64,000 bases of DNA, from assembly GCA_027485815.1 (NCBI GenBank), contig JAIXQE010000069.1, positions 1 to 64,000 on the forward strand, given 5' to 3'. The position numbers and the translations under genes were made by a program. Positions 48,562 through 61,522 of the stretch are shown piece after piece. The DNA is from Opitutaceae bacterium. GTDB lineage: Bacteria; Verrucomicrobiota; Verrucomicrobiia; Opitutales; Opitutaceae. Under the pieces are notes generated by a model. The model had not been told where the DNA came from. It did not search any database and worked only from the letters and a program-made list of their open reading frames with translations. Each line of letters opens with the position of its first letter. Positions within the stretch are counted from its first letter, which is position 1.

Positions 48562-49938
48562 TCACGCCCGGCCCGCCAGCGCCCGGAGCATCCGCCGGGT
48601 CGTCTCGGTCCCCTTGCGCATCACGTCGAGGTTGAAGCTCTCGTTCGGGGCGTGGAGGTTGTCCTCCGGCAGGAACAGACCCATCATCACCGAATCGAGG
48701 CCCGTGACCCGCTTGATGTCCGAGATGATCGGCACGCTGCCGCCCTCGCGGAGATAAAGCGGGGCGCGTCCCCAGACCTCGCGCACCGCCTGTTCCGTGG
48801 CCTGGAAGGCGCGCGCGAGCACCGGCGACTGGTCCGGGGGCGTGTTGGAGCGGCCGGGCGGCACGACCACGTAGGGGTCGCCCTGGTGCTGATCGACGAA
48901 CTCGAGCTTGATGCCCTTGGGCACGCGCGCGCGGATCGTGTCCATCACGAGGCGCTTGATCTGCTCCGGGCGCTGGTTGGGCACGAGCCGGCAGCTGATC
49001 TTGGCGAACGCCTTGCTGGGGATCACCGTCTTGGTCCCCTCGCCCTGGTAGCCACCGCCGATGCCGTTGAACTCAAGCGTGGGCTGAAACCGCGACGACT
49101 CGAACGGATTGAATCCCGGGGTGGTGTAGAAGGTGTCGATGCCGAGGAACTCGGCGTAGGCGCGCTCGTCCGTGCCGAGGCGGCGCAGTTCCTCCCGCTC
49201 CCAGGGGTGGACGTCGAGGACGTCGTCGTAGAACCCCGGGACGTTGACGCGCCCCTCGGGGGTGTGCAGCGACGCGAGGACCTCGGCGAGCGCCTGGATC
49301 GGGTTGCGCAGCACCCCGCCGTGCAGACCCGAATGCAGGTCGCCCTTGGCGCCGGTGAGGTGGACGTCGAGGAGCGCGAGCCCGCGCAGGCCGCAGGTGA
49401 GGACCACCTGGTCGGGGGTGGGCAGCGCCGTGTCGGAAAGGAACACGAAGTCCGCCTGCCGCAGGCGGTCGGCGTAGCGCTCGAGGAACTTCGGGAAGCT
49501 GGGGCTGCCCATCTCCTCCTCGCCCTCGATCAGGAAGGTGATGCGGAGCGGGAGCCCGGGATCCGCCTCGAGCGCCTGGGCGACGGCAGCGACGTTCGTC
49601 AGGAGCGGGCCCTTGTTGTCCGCGGCCCCGCGGCCGTAGATCCGGTTGCCGATGATCGTGGGCTCGAAGGCGGGCGTCCGCCAGAGCTCGAGCGGATCCG
49701 CGGGCTGCACGTCGTAGTGGCCATAGATCACGACGTGGGGCCACCGGGGATCGCCGCCGCGGTGGGCCAGCACGATGGGATGGAGGTCGGTGCGGACCAC
49801 CTCCACCTCGAAGCCGATGGAGCCGAGCAGGCCGGCGATGAACTCCTGCGCGCCCTGCATCCCGGCGCGGAAGCGGGAGTCGGCGGAGACGCTCGGATGG
49901 CGGATGAATTCCTGCAGTTTGGCGACGGGATCGAACAT
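48562..49938 (-). CDS. M20-family dipeptidase/peptidase
   Basis: [57 protein letters not shown]. Confidence 0.94.
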   Translation of the reverse strand: MFDPVAKLQEFIRHPSVSADSRFRAGMQGAQEFIAGLLGSIGFEVEVVRTDLHPIVLAHRGGDPRWPHVVIYGHYDVQPADPLELWRTPAFEPTIIGNRIYGRGAADNKGPLLTNVAAVAQALEADPGLPLRITFLIEGEEEMGSPSFPKFLERYADRLRQADFVFLSDTALPTPDQVVLTCGLRGLALLDVHLTGAKGDLHSGLHGGVLRNPIQALAEVLASLHTPEGRVNVPGFYDDVLDVHPWEREELRRLGTDERAYAEFLGIDTFYTTPGFNPFESSRFQPTLEFNGIGGGYQGEGTKTVIPSKAFAKISCRLVPNQRPEQIKRLVMDTIRARVPKGIKLEFVDQHQGDPYVVVPPGRSNTPPDQSPVLARAFQATEQAVREVWGRAPLYLREGGSVPIISDIKRVTGLDSVMMGLFLPEDNLHAPNESFNLDVMRKGTETTRRMLRALAGRA

Positions 49939-50023
49939 GGGGGGAAGGGTTTCGCGGAGCGGGGACGGTGGGCAGGTTCCCGCGGGAGGCAAGAACGGGA
50001 GCCCGAAGGGCGGTGCGGCGGAC

Positions 50024-51583
50024 TCAGTGCTTAAAGTGCCGGCACCCGGTGAACACCATCGCCATCCCGCGCGCGTCGGCGGCCGCGATGACCTCGGCGT
50101 CCCGCAGCGCGCCCCCCGGCTGGATGGCCGCGGTGGCGCCGGCGTCGGCGGCCGCGAGCAGGCCATCGGGGAACGGGAAGAGCGCCTCGCTGGCGACCAC
50201 GGAGCCCTGCAGCGAAAGCCCGGCCTCGCCCGCCTTCCACACCGCGATGCGGGAACTGTCGACGCGGGCCATCTGCCCGGCCCCCACGCCCAGCGTGCGC
50301 TCGCCCTGGCAGTAGACGATCGCGTTGGACTTCACGTGCTTGCACACCTTCCAGGCGAAGAGCAGCGACGCCATCTCCACGGGCGAGGGCGCGCGGCGGG
50401 TCACGACCTTGAACTCTTCCACCTTGCCCAAGGTGCGGTTCGTGTCCTGCAGCAGCACGCCGCCGATCACGGAGCGCACCTCCTGCAGGGCGTCCGCCTG
50501 GAGCCCCTCCCTGGCGACCATCAGGCGCAGGTTCTTCTTCCGCCCGAGGATCGCGAGGGCCTCCTCGCTGAAGCGCGGCGCGATGATCACCTCCGTGAAG
50601 ATCTCGGCGATCGCCCCGGCGAGGGCGCCGTCGAGGGTCTGGTTCACGATGACGATCCCCCCGAAGGGCGCCTGCCGGTCGGTCGCGTACGCCTGCTCCC
50701 AGGCGGCCACGAGCGAATCCGCGCTGGCGACGCCGCACGGATTGGTGTGCTTGAGGATCGCGACCGTGGGCCGGGTGAATTCCCCGATCAGCTGCGTCGC
50801 CGCGGTGATGTCCAGAAGGTTGTTGTAGGAAAGTTCCTTCCCCTGCAGCTGCTGGAAGTGCTCGTGGAAGGAGCCGTAGAGGGCGGCCCGCTGGTGCGGG
50901 TTTTCCCCGTAGCGCAGCGTCTGGGCGCGCGGCCAGGAGAGCGTGAGCCGGGCGGGGAAGCCGGCCAGCGCATCCAGATCCGGGGCCTCCGCCTGGCTTT
51001 CGAGGTAACGGGCGATCGCGGCATCGTAGGCGGCCGTCCGCTGGAAGACCTTGCGCGCCAGCGTGCGGCGCAACCGGGCCAGCTCCTCCGGGGCCGAAGC
51101 TTCCGCCGCCAGCGCGGCCAGCACCGGCGCGTAGTCGTCGGGATCGCAGACCACCGTGACGCTCTCGTGATTCTTGGCGGCGCTGCGCAGCATCGAGGGC
51201 CCCCCGATGTCGATATTCTCGATCGCCTCCTCGAAGGCGACGTCCGGCTTGGCCACCGTCTGCTCGAAGGGGTACAGGTTCACCACCACGAGGTCGATGA
51301 GGTCGATGCCGTTGGCCGCGGCCTGCGCGAGGTGCTCCGCCTTGTCGCGCCGGCAGAGCAGGCCGCCGTGCACCTTGGGGTGCAGCGTCTTCACGCGCCC
51401 CTCCATGATCTCCGGGAAGCCGGTGTGCCGGCCGACCTCGGTGACCGGCAGGCCGGCCTCCGCGAGGAGCCGGGCGGTGCCGCCGGTCGACAGCAGGGTG
51501 AAGCCGTGCCGGTCCGCGAGTTCGCGGGCGAAGGCGACCAGCCCGCGTTTGTCGGAGACGGAAAGGAGCGCGAGTTTAGCCAT
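50024..51583 (-). CDS. purH: bifunctional AICAR formyltransferase/IMP cyclohydrolase
   Basis: [64 protein letters not shown]. Confidence 0.97.
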   Translation of the reverse strand: MAKLALLSVSDKRGLVAFARELADRHGFTLLSTGGTARLLAEAGLPVTEVGRHTGFPEIMEGRVKTLHPKVHGGLLCRRDKAEHLAQAAANGIDLIDLVVVNLYPFEQTVAKPDVAFEEAIENIDIGGPSMLRSAAKNHESVTVVCDPDDYAPVLAALAAEASAPEELARLRRTLARKVFQRTAAYDAAIARYLESQAEAPDLDALAGFPARLTLSWPRAQTLRYGENPHQRAALYGSFHEHFQQLQGKELSYNNLLDITAATQLIGEFTRPTVAILKHTNPCGVASADSLVAAWEQAYATDRQAPFGGIVIVNQTLDGALAGAIAEIFTEVIIAPRFSEEALAILGRKKNLRLMVAREGLQADALQEVRSVIGGVLLQDTNRTLGKVEEFKVVTRRAPSPVEMASLLFAWKVCKHVKSNAIVYCQGERTLGVGAGQMARVDSSRIAVWKAGEAGLSLQGSVVASEALFPFPDGLLAAADAGATAAIQPGGALRDAEVIAAADARGMAMVFTGCRHFKH

Positions 51584-51642
51584 GCGCGGCAGTTCTTTCC
51601 CGGCCCTCCCGCGCGCAGCAAGCGTGAAAGCCATGCGGCCGC

Positions 51643-52080
51643 TTGCGACGCGGGGCGCGGGCGTCCATTGATTGGCTCGTGTCCCCGCCGCGAGAACTTC
51701 CCGGGCTCAGCGCCCACCTCGACCGCCTGTGCCACCACCATGGCGGGGTGAGTCTGCCCGCGGACAAGCCGCACGCCTTCGTCTACTTCGTGACCATCCG
51801 GAACGCCTCGGAGCGCACGGTGACGCTGCTCGGGCGCAAATGGGTGATCGAGAACGCGGACGGCACCCGCGCGGTGATTGAGGGGGACCGCATCGTCGGC
51901 GAGACCCCGCGGCTCGCCCCGGGCGAGCAATTCTCCTACAATAGCTTCCACGTGACGGGCGCGGACGCCCGCGTGCACGGAAGCTTTTACGGGCTCGACG
52001 ACCGCGGGAACCGCGTGTGCGTGCTGCTCGCGCCGTTCGACCTCAAGGTGCCGTCCGGGAAGAACGAGCCGGCCGGCTGA
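51643..52080 (+). CDS. apaG: ApaG-domain (DUF525) protein; start uncertain
   Basis: [61 protein letters not shown]. Confidence 0.85.
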   Translation: MRRGARASIDWLVSPPRELPGLSAHLDRLCHHHGGVSLPADKPHAFVYFVTIRNASERTVTLLGRKWVIENADGTRAVIEGDRIVGETPRLAPGEQFSYNSFHVTGADARVHGSFYGLDDRGNRVCVLLAPFDLKVPSGKNEPAG

Positions 52081-52157
52081 CGCCGCGGAGCGCGAAATGC
52101 GGGGCGGACGCGTTTCGTTCTCGTTTCCGCCGGCCGATTGCCTTCTGCTGGCCCAAA

Positions 52158-53516
52158 ATGAAGCTCATTGACCTGAACCGCGAGGGCGGCATCGGCGCCA
52201 ACGCGTTGTTCGTCCAGCTCGGCGACCTGAAGATCCTGATCGACTGCGGGCTGAACCCCAAGGCGGTGGGCCGGAAGGCGACCCCGGACTTCTCGCCGCT
52301 GCGCGGGATCGAGCTGGATCTCATCATCATCACCCACTGCCACCTCGACCACATCGGCAGCCTTCCGGTGCTGCTCCGCGAGCAGCGCCAGGCGCCGGTG
52401 GTGATGACGACCTCCAGCCGGATGCTGATCGAGCGGATGCTCCACAACTCCGCCAACGTGATGCTCCGGCAGAAGGAGGAGGAGAACATCCCGGACTACC
52501 CGCTGTTCACCCACGATGAGATCGACCGCCACGCGCGCCGGCTGACCGGCCTGCCCTACGGTCACGCGAAGCGTTTCCGGAGCAACCGCGACGAGGTCGA
52601 GATCATCTTTCATCCCGCGGGCCACGTGGCCGGCGCCGCCGGGGTGGAGCTGCACCACAAGCACCGCAGCATCTTCTTCACCGGGGACGTCCTCTTCGAG
52701 AACCAGCGCACGCTCGCCGGCGCGAAGTTCCCGGCGGGCCATTTCGACACCGTGGTGACCGAGACCACCCGCGGCGCGACCGAGCGGCCGGCGGGCAAGG
52801 AGCGGGTGCACGAGGTGGCCCGGCTGGTTGCGACGGCCAACGACACCCTCCACCGCGGGGGCTCGTTGCTGCTCCCGGTGTTCGCGCTGGGCCGGATGCA
52901 GGAGCTCTTCGCGATCCTGCACGATGCCCGCAAGTTCGGCCGCCTCGCCGACTGCACGATTTACACCGGCGGGCTGGGCGTGGACCTCGCGGACTACTTC
53001 GACGAGATCGCCCGGAAGACCAAGCACGTGCAGTTCAACCGGAACATCCTCAAGGACCTGAAGGTGAAGCCGCTGCCCCGGCAGTTGAAACCTGGCGTGG
53101 AACCGGCGCCCCGCTCCATCTACGTGGTGAGCTCGGGGATGATGGTCGAAAAGACGCCGAGCTATGTCCTCGCCTCGGGGATGCTCGGGCAGGCGCGGCA
53201 CACCATCGGCTTCGTGGGGTACTGCGACCCCGACACGCCCGGCGGCCAGCTGCTTGCGGCGAAGCCCGGCGAGGACTTCCTCTTCGCCGCGGCCAACGTG
53301 AAGTCGAAGGTGCGCGCCCACGTCGAGCGCTTCGAACTCAGCGGCCACGCGGACCGCGAGGAACTCCTTGAGTTCGTGCTGCAGACGCAGGCGCGTAAAA
53401 TCGTTCTCACCCACGGCGATCCGCCGGCGCGGGCTTGGTTCGCTGAGCAGCTCACGCGGCAGCTGGGCCCCGACCGCGTGCTCGATCCCCGGCCGCTGCA
53501 GGCCTACCAGGTCTGA
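52158..53516 (+). CDS. MBL-fold beta-CASP RNA metallohydrolase
   Basis: IIITHCHLDHIGSLPVLL; SIFFTGDVLFENQRTL; ELSGHADREELLEFV; KIVLTHGDPPARAWF. Confidence 0.93.
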   Translation: MKLIDLNREGGIGANALFVQLGDLKILIDCGLNPKAVGRKATPDFSPLRGIELDLIIITHCHLDHIGSLPVLLREQRQAPVVMTTSSRMLIERMLHNSANVMLRQKEEENIPDYPLFTHDEIDRHARRLTGLPYGHAKRFRSNRDEVEIIFHPAGHVAGAAGVELHHKHRSIFFTGDVLFENQRTLAGAKFPAGHFDTVVTETTRGATERPAGKERVHEVARLVATANDTLHRGGSLLLPVFALGRMQELFAILHDARKFGRLADCTIYTGGLGVDLADYFDEIARKTKHVQFNRNILKDLKVKPLPRQLKPGVEPAPRSIYVVSSGMMVEKTPSYVLASGMLGQARHTIGFVGYCDPDTPGGQLLAAKPGEDFLFAAANVKSKVRAHVERFELSGHADREELLEFVLQTQARKIVLTHGDPPARAWFAEQLTRQLGPDRVLDPRPLQAYQV

Positions 53517-53531
53517 GTTCGGGCGCGGGTC

Positions 53532-54938
<1,407 letters not shown>

Positions 54939-55046
54939 GCAGCGATCAATCCGGCGCCAGCGCCGGGGGTCAACGGCAATCCGGGCGCGCACGGCGCCTT
55001 TGACTCCCGCGGGCGCCGGCCGCACGGTCAGGCCGCCGGAGCCCCG

Positions 55047-56513
55047 ATGATCGCCCTTTCCACCCTCACCTTCTGCGCGCTGGGCGGATTGGCGGCGCCC
55101 CTGCAGGCCTGGCTGGCGGGCGCATTACTGACGATCGCCCTTGCGACGTCGGCGCACGCGCTCCTCTACAAGCGTGACCCTCGTTCCTCCGCCATCTGGG
55201 TCATCCTCATCTGGATTCTCCCCGTGGCGGGTCCCCTGCTCTACCTCCTGCTCGGCATCAACCGGGTCGAGCGTCGGGCGGGGCGGCTGCGCCGGCGGCA
55301 CCGGCGGCGCGACGGCGTCCCCGCGGCGGCGGCGCTCCACCCCGCCCGCCTCCCGGAGGGCGCACCGTGGGACGGACTCCAGCGGTTGCTCGACCGGGTG
55401 GCGGGACGGCCGCTCACCGCGGGAAACTCCCTTGAGGTGCTGGACGGGGGCGCCGCGGCCTATCCGGCGATGCTGGCGGCGATCGAGGGAGCGGAACGCT
55501 CGATCGGGCTGGCGTCGTACATCTTCGACGGCGAGGGCATCGGGCGGGAGTTCATCGCCGCGCTGGCCCGGGCCCGACGGAGGGGCGTGGCCGTGCGGGT
55601 GCTGATTGATGATTTCGACGTGCGCTTCACCCGCGGCGGGGCCGCGCCGGCGCTCCGCGCCGCGGGCGTGACCGTCGGCGTCTTCAATCCCCCGTTGCTC
55701 CCGGCGCGCTGGAGCGCGATCCACCTGCGAAACCACCGCAAGATTCTGGTCGTGGACGGAGCCCTCGGTTTCACCGGCGGCCTCAACATCGACGCGCGCT
55801 ACTGGCGGCCGGACGATCCGGTTCGCGCCGGTGGCGACCTGCACTCCCGGATCCGCGGTCCGGCGGTCGCGCAGTTGGCGGAGGTGTTCGCGGACGACTG
55901 GCATTTCGCGACCGGCGAAAATCTCCGGGGGGAGGCGTGGTTTCCGGCTCCGCGCACCTCCGGCACGACGCCCCTGCGCGGCATCGCGGCCGGTCCGGAC
56001 GAGCGGGGCGATCGGCTCCGCTGGGTGCTGCAGGGCGCCCTCAACGCCGCGCAGCGCCGGGTGCGCGTCGTCACCCCCTACTTCCTTCCCGACGCCCCGC
56101 TCCTGGCGGCCCTGAACGCCGCCGCGCTGCGCGGCGTTGAGGTCGACGTGATCCTGCCGGCCCGCGGAGACCTTCCCCACGTGGACTGGGCGGTGCGGGC
56201 CAACCTGTGGCAGGTCCTCGAGGGTGGCTGCCGCGTGTGGCTGCAGCCGGAGCCCTTCGACCACACCAAGCTGCTCGTCGTGGACGACGCGTGGTTCCTG
56301 CTCGGATCGGCCAACTGGGACGCCCGGAGCCTGCGGCTCAATTTCGAATTCGTGCTCGAGGGTTTCGATCCCGGACTCGGCGCGAAGCTCGCCGGTGCGG
56401 CCGAGGCCCGCCGGCAACGCGCGCATGCGGTCACCCGGGAGGAATTGGCCGCCCGCTCCTTGCCGGTGAAGCTTCGTGACGGCTTCGCCCGGCTGTTCCT
56501 GCCTTACCTGTGA
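55047..56513 (+). CDS. cls: cardiolipin synthase (two-HKD phospholipase D family)
   Basis: Two N-terminal TM segments; HLRNHRKILVVDGALGFTGGLNI and FDHTKLLVVDDAWFLLGSANWD. Confidence 0.93.
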   Translation: MIALSTLTFCALGGLAAPLQAWLAGALLTIALATSAHALLYKRDPRSSAIWVILIWILPVAGPLLYLLLGINRVERRAGRLRRRHRRRDGVPAAAALHPARLPEGAPWDGLQRLLDRVAGRPLTAGNSLEVLDGGAAAYPAMLAAIEGAERSIGLASYIFDGEGIGREFIAALARARRRGVAVRVLIDDFDVRFTRGGAAPALRAAGVTVGVFNPPLLPARWSAIHLRNHRKILVVDGALGFTGGLNIDARYWRPDDPVRAGGDLHSRIRGPAVAQLAEVFADDWHFATGENLRGEAWFPAPRTSGTTPLRGIAAGPDERGDRLRWVLQGALNAAQRRVRVVTPYFLPDAPLLAALNAAALRGVEVDVILPARGDLPHVDWAVRANLWQVLEGGCRVWLQPEPFDHTKLLVVDDAWFLLGSANWDARSLRLNFEFVLEGFDPGLGAKLAGAAEARRQRAHAVTREELAARSLPVKLRDGFARLFLPYL

Positions 56514-56570
56514 GCCGCGCGACCCAGGCTTGGGGAGGAGCCGAATTTATGCTTCAAGCGGGGCCACCGG

Positions 56571-58352
56571 ATGAAGCCTTACCTCACCCTCGCCCTGCTT
56601 TGCCTCCTCCCCTCGCTGCTGTCCGCGGCCCAGCGCCCCGCCGCACCGGAAGGCTTTGACGGCTGGGTCAACCGCCTGTCCGCCGACTGGATCCGGGACC
56701 CCGCCGGCGCGGCGGACGCGGCGGCCGGCAATGGCGATGACGAAGAGGCCGGGGCGCTCTGGAGTGAGGGGCTGCAAGCGCGGCGGGATCGCCGCCTGCG
56801 CCTCGCCCAGGAGGGCCTCGCCGGTTTGCCCCAATGGCCGGAGGCTGCTCTGACCCCGTCGCAGCGGATTTCCGCCGCGATGTTGCGCTGGCAGCTGGAG
56901 CGGGTCGGGGAGGGCGCCGCCTTCGCCGATCACCAGAATCTCTCGCTGTTCGAGCAGCGGCGCGGGTTGCACGTGGCGCTCGTCGAGTCGCTGACCGAGC
57001 GCGCCAGTTGGCGCCGACCCTCCGACGTGACCCGGTACCTCGCTCGTCTCGAGCGCTTCGCTCCGCGGCTCGAGGAGGGACTGGAGCTGGCGCGTGGTTC
57101 CACCGGGCGCGGCTTCGTGCCCCCGCAGTTCATCCTGGAGCGGGTGCAGACCCAGTTGCGGATGTTCCTCGACCACGCGCCGGCGTCCAATCCCCTGGTC
57201 GCGACGCTCTCGGAGCGGATGAAGGGGATCGAAGGGCTTTCGGTGGAGGAGCAGGCCGCGGCGCTCGCGAAGGCGCGCGCCGTGGTGGCCGACGAGATCC
57301 GGCCCTCGTACCAACGGGTGCTGGCGTGGGTGGAGGAGGTGCTGCCTCGGGCGGCGCAGGACGCGGGTTGGAACCGACTGCCGCGCGGCGAAGAGGCCTA
57401 CGCGGCGGCGCTGCGGGGCTTCACGACGACGGACCTCGGTGCGGCGGAGATCCACGCGATCGGCCTCCGGGAAGTGGCCCGCCTGGAGGCGGAGGCGGAA
57501 GTGATCCTGCGCCAGCTGGGTCACACCGAAGGCACCTTCAATGAGCGGATGGCAAGGGCGACGCAGGGGCCCTTGGTCGAGGCAGTCGATCCGCGCGCGG
57601 CGCTGATCGCGCGCTATACCGAATACATCCGTGACGCCGAGCGCCGGAGCGATGCGCTATTCAAGCGCCGACCGAAGGCTCCGGTGGAAGTGCGGCGGGT
57701 ACCCCCGCTCACCGAGCGGGTGGCGTCAGCCTACTACTCCGTGCCGCCGCCGGATGGAAGCCGGCCCGGGATCTTCTGGGTACCCTTGCCGGGGAACGCC
57801 TTCTTCTACGGGGCCCGGATGCGGAGCCTCGCTTACCACGAGGCCGTGCCCGGCCATCACTTCCAGCTCGCGCTGCAGCAGGAGCAGCGGGACCTCCCGC
57901 GCTTCCGCGCGCGCCGGACGTTCGGCGGCATCAGCGCGCACAGCGAGGGCTGGGGTCTCTACGCGGAACGCCTCGCGGTGGAACAGGGCTGGTACGAGGG
58001 CGATCCCGCCGGGAAGCTGGGCGCGATCGGCTCGGAACTCTTCCGCGCCCGCCGCCTCGTGGTCGACACGGGGCTCCACACCCTGGGTTGGTCGCGCGAA
58101 CGGGCGATCGCCTACGGTATCAGCGCGTCCGAGGTCGAGCGCTACATCACCAACCCGGGCCAGGCCTGCTCGTACATGATTGGCATGCTGCGGATCCTGG
58201 AAATGCGGGAGCGCGCCCGCGCCGCCCTCGGCCCGCGCTTCTCGCTCCCCGATTTCCACGACATCGTCCTGACGACGGGCTCCGTGCCGCTGGCGGTGCT
58301 GGAGCGCGTGGTGGCGGATTGGACCGCGGCGCAGTTGAGGCCCGCGCCCTGA
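56571..58352 (+). CDS. DUF885-family protein, secreted, metallopeptidase-like
   Basis: Signal peptide; SLAYHEAVPGHHFQLALQQEQ; AHSEGWGLYAERLAVE. Confidence 0.87.
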   Translation: MKPYLTLALLCLLPSLLSAAQRPAAPEGFDGWVNRLSADWIRDPAGAADAAAGNGDDEEAGALWSEGLQARRDRRLRLAQEGLAGLPQWPEAALTPSQRISAAMLRWQLERVGEGAAFADHQNLSLFEQRRGLHVALVESLTERASWRRPSDVTRYLARLERFAPRLEEGLELARGSTGRGFVPPQFILERVQTQLRMFLDHAPASNPLVATLSERMKGIEGLSVEEQAAALAKARAVVADEIRPSYQRVLAWVEEVLPRAAQDAGWNRLPRGEEAYAAALRGFTTTDLGAAEIHAIGLREVARLEAEAEVILRQLGHTEGTFNERMARATQGPLVEAVDPRAALIARYTEYIRDAERRSDALFKRRPKAPVEVRRVPPLTERVASAYYSVPPPDGSRPGIFWVPLPGNAFFYGARMRSLAYHEAVPGHHFQLALQQEQRDLPRFRARRTFGGISAHSEGWGLYAERLAVEQGWYEGDPAGKLGAIGSELFRARRLVVDTGLHTLGWSRERAIAYGISASEVERYITNPGQACSYMIGMLRILEMRERARAALGPRFSLPDFHDIVLTTGSVPLAVLERVVADWTAAQLRPAP

Positions 58353-58362
58353 GGCGCCCGGC

Positions 58363-61326
58363 TCAGAACCGGCCGTTGATGCCGAAGGTCAGCGTCGTGC
58401 CCGGATAGTTGTAGTATTCCATATTGTCGCGCACTCCGCGGTAGCGGCGCTGCGGCACGTTGGTCAGGTTGTCGATGTCGACGGTGACGTTCAGCGTCGG
58501 ACGCAGCTGGTAGGCGAGACCGAGGTTCACCAGCGTGCGTTCCATCCGGTAGAGGTTCCGGGCGGCGGAGGCGGCGCTGTAGGCCTGCAGGTGCTCGCCC
58601 CCGTAGTTGACCAGCAGCCGCGTGCTGAAGCCGCGGTAGCGCCAGCTGAGGCTGGCGTTGGCGGTGCGAGGCACGAATCCGGCGACCTGCCCCGTCCCGC
58701 GCCGCGCCGTCCCGCCGTAGTTGCCGTGGGTATCCAGCAGCGTGTAGTTGATCATCCCGCTCAGGCCCTTCAGCGCCCCGGGCAGGAAGGTGAACTGCTG
58801 CTGGTAGCTGAACTCCCAGCCCTGCACGATCGCGGTGCCCGCATTGGCCGAGCTCAAAATCGTCCAGCCGGCATACTCGCCGTTGTAGCCGTTGTCCGCG
58901 CCGGTGCCAATCGTGCCCGAATCGATGCCGCTGACGATGTAGTCGCGGATCTCCTTGTGGAACCAGCCCACGGTGAGGTTACCCACCGGTTCAAAGTAAT
59001 ACTCCAGCGTCGCGTCCCAGTTCTTCGCGGTCTGGGGGAGGAGCGCGGGATTGTTGATCGTGATCGAACGCTGGTTCTCGTTGGGCGTCTCGGCGGGGGA
59101 CAGGTTGCCGAAGGCGGGCCGCCCGAAGCTCGAGGACCAGCTGAGGCGCGTCTTCAGGTTGGCGCTCCAGTCGTGCCACGCGTGGATGCTGGGGAACGCC
59201 TTCGTGTAGTCGCCCGTGATCTGGCGGCGGTTGTTGGCGTAGTCGCGCTGGGCGGAGCCGGCGGGGTCCGCGGTCTGCTGCGCGGCGGTGCTGAGGACGC
59301 GCGCGCGCACCCAGCCGTCCGCCTCGTTCTCGGTCTTCTCCCAGCGCACACCGCCGAGGAAGCCGGTGCGGCCGGCCCAGCCCTCGCGCCCGAGCTTGCC
59401 CTGCGTCATCACGTAGGGGGCGGTGACCGTCTCCACGACGTCGCGGTAGCTGGTGTAGGCGGTGGTGTTGCGGAAATAGAGGTCCTCGCGCCAGAGCGAC
59501 GGATCGGCGACCTCGCGCGAACGCATGAACCAGGAGGCCTCCCACTGCGGGATCGCCCGGCCGGTCATCCGCCGGTCCATCGTCAGCAGGTTGGGATCGT
59601 GGGGGAGCGGACCGGCGCCGGTGTAGCTCCAGCGGCGGGAGGCGCTGCGGACGCCGACGTGCTGCTCGCGCCAGTGCACGCCCGCCTTGGCGAACACGGG
59701 AGCCGCGAGCGGCAGCGTGTAGCGCGCATCCACCCGGGCCTCGGCGACTTCGTGGATCTGGCGGTCATTCTGGTTCGAGAGACCGTTCGCAGTCGGCCGG
59801 TAGTTCGCGGGGTTTGTGAAATCCAGCCCGCCATTGGCGAGGAACTGCGGGTAGAGGTCCGAGCGGGTGCGGTCGATGATCCAGCCCGTGCCGCTGATCC
59901 GGTTGGTGAGCACCGCCCCCTCGCCGTTGCCGATGTTGATGTGGGTCTGCGTGTAGCGGGCATTCGCCTCCAGCAGGAGCCGGCCCTGCTCGTGCTCCAC
60001 GCCGAGGTCCAGGCGCCGGAGCCGGTTGAAGAAGTTGTTCGGCCCCGTCATGGTGACGTCGATGACGGAGGAGGCCACCGGCCGCACGGTCGTGACCCGG
60101 GACGTGTAACCCGGGACGATGCTGGTGGTGGCGCTCGGCACGGTGTCCTGCGCCTGGCCGTTGGTGAAGGCGCGGACCGCGTACTGGCGCCGGTAAACCT
60201 CCGAGTGGTCGATGTACGTGGTGAGGAAGGAGAGCTTCGTCGTGGGTGTGAGGCGGTAGTCCGCCTTCAGGGTCACGTTCTTCTGCCGGCGGTGGTTGTA
60301 CAGGTCGTCCCACCGGTAGTCCCACAGGAAGGCCGGCTGGGAGAGGGTGTTCTGGTAGTCGCGCGTGGTGAAGAAGGAGCCGATCGCAGTCTCGCTGTTG
60401 AAGAGGGTAAGCGAAACGCCGAGGTTCCGGCTGCCACCCAGGACATCGAAGACCTCCTGGTAACCGAGGGTGAAGAGGCCGTGGAGGCGACGATCCTCCC
60501 GGATGGGGATCTGCTGGGTGAAGGACGGGGCGAGGCGGCCCGTCAGGGTGTAGGTGATCCGGCGCTTTTCGCGCATCGACAGCGGCGAGCGGCTCTTGAA
60601 GTTGATCGTGCCGCCGAGGGAGTCCGCGCCCTTGTCCGGGGTGTGCCCCTTGACCAGCTCCACCTGCTCGAACATCGCGCCGGTGATGTTGTTGACGAAG
60701 ATCGAGCGTCCCATCCCCCCCTGTCCCGTCATCAGGCCGCCGTCCATCGTCACGCTGTTCAGCCCCGGCCCCATCCCGCGGACGTTGAAGCCCGACAGGT
60801 TGCCGCCGGCATCGAGCTCCCCGTAGATGCCGGGCAGGCGGATCGCGACCTCCCCGGCATTCAGGTTGGGCAGATTCCCGAACGAATCCGTGGCCGCGAT
60901 GTTCTTCAGGTTCTCCGAGTTGCGGTAGGCGGTGATCGCGGCGGCATCCCCCTCCCGCTCGCCGACCACCTTGAACTGCTCCAGCTTGTAGATGCCGGTC
61001 GTGAGGTCGAAGTCCTGCGACACCCGCTGGCCCGCCGCGACGGTCACCGGGCGCCGGACGGCATCGAGTCCGATGTACGCCACGACCAGCTCGTGACTGC
61101 CCGCCGGCACCCCGGACAGGACGTAACGACCAGTGTCGTCGGTGAGCGCGGACAGCCCGAGCGGGACGATCTCCACGCGGGCGCCGGGGAGCAGATTGCG
61201 GGTGGCGGCGTTGCTGACGGTGCCGGTGACGCTGCCGGGTTCCGCCGCCATCACGGGCAGGGCGAACAGCAGGGCAACGAGAACAAGGCGATGGAATCTT
61301 GAGGCGGGACGGGCCGGGGTAGTCAT
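58363..61326 (-). CDS. TonB-dependent receptor with N-terminal carboxypeptidase-regulatory-like domain
   Basis: 988 aa; GSVTGTVSNAATRNLLPGARVEIVPLGLSALTDDTGRYVLSGVPAGSHEL; plug ...GLNSVTMDGG; C-terminal Phe (TFGINGRF). Confidence 0.95.
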   Translation of the reverse strand: MTTPARPASRFHRLVLVALLFALPVMAAEPGSVTGTVSNAATRNLLPGARVEIVPLGLSALTDDTGRYVLSGVPAGSHELVVAYIGLDAVRRPVTVAAGQRVSQDFDLTTGIYKLEQFKVVGEREGDAAAITAYRNSENLKNIAATDSFGNLPNLNAGEVAIRLPGIYGELDAGGNLSGFNVRGMGPGLNSVTMDGGLMTGQGGMGRSIFVNNITGAMFEQVELVKGHTPDKGADSLGGTINFKSRSPLSMREKRRITYTLTGRLAPSFTQQIPIREDRRLHGLFTLGYQEVFDVLGGSRNLGVSLTLFNSETAIGSFFTTRDYQNTLSQPAFLWDYRWDDLYNHRRQKNVTLKADYRLTPTTKLSFLTTYIDHSEVYRRQYAVRAFTNGQAQDTVPSATTSIVPGYTSRVTTVRPVASSVIDVTMTGPNNFFNRLRRLDLGVEHEQGRLLLEANARYTQTHINIGNGEGAVLTNRISGTGWIIDRTRSDLYPQFLANGGLDFTNPANYRPTANGLSNQNDRQIHEVAEARVDARYTLPLAAPVFAKAGVHWREQHVGVRSASRRWSYTGAGPLPHDPNLLTMDRRMTGRAIPQWEASWFMRSREVADPSLWREDLYFRNTTAYTSYRDVVETVTAPYVMTQGKLGREGWAGRTGFLGGVRWEKTENEADGWVRARVLSTAAQQTADPAGSAQRDYANNRRQITGDYTKAFPSIHAWHDWSANLKTRLSWSSSFGRPAFGNLSPAETPNENQRSITINNPALLPQTAKNWDATLEYYFEPVGNLTVGWFHKEIRDYIVSGIDSGTIGTGADNGYNGEYAGWTILSSANAGTAIVQGWEFSYQQQFTFLPGALKGLSGMINYTLLDTHGNYGGTARRGTGQVAGFVPRTANASLSWRYRGFSTRLLVNYGGEHLQAYSAASAARNLYRMERTLVNLGLAYQLRPTLNVTVDIDNLTNVPQRRYRGVRDNMEYYNYPGTTLTFGINGRF

Positions 61327-61522
61327 GAGGTTGGGGCGAAGCGGCGACACGGGGGGATAGCCCGCGCGACGCTTGCGACGCCCGCGAAGAGAACGAGGAC
61401 CAATGACGGGAACAAGGCGATTTCCTCCCGCCGGCGTGCGGGCCCGGTTCGCCCTCGGGCGTCCGCGACCTTGACCGCGGCGGAACCGTCGGGTCACCTC
61501 CTTCGCAGCACCCTAACCCCTG

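Noticed and set aside
58591-61302. 903-aa + strand ORF
   Set aside because: Antisense shadow of the TonB receptor at 58363-61326.
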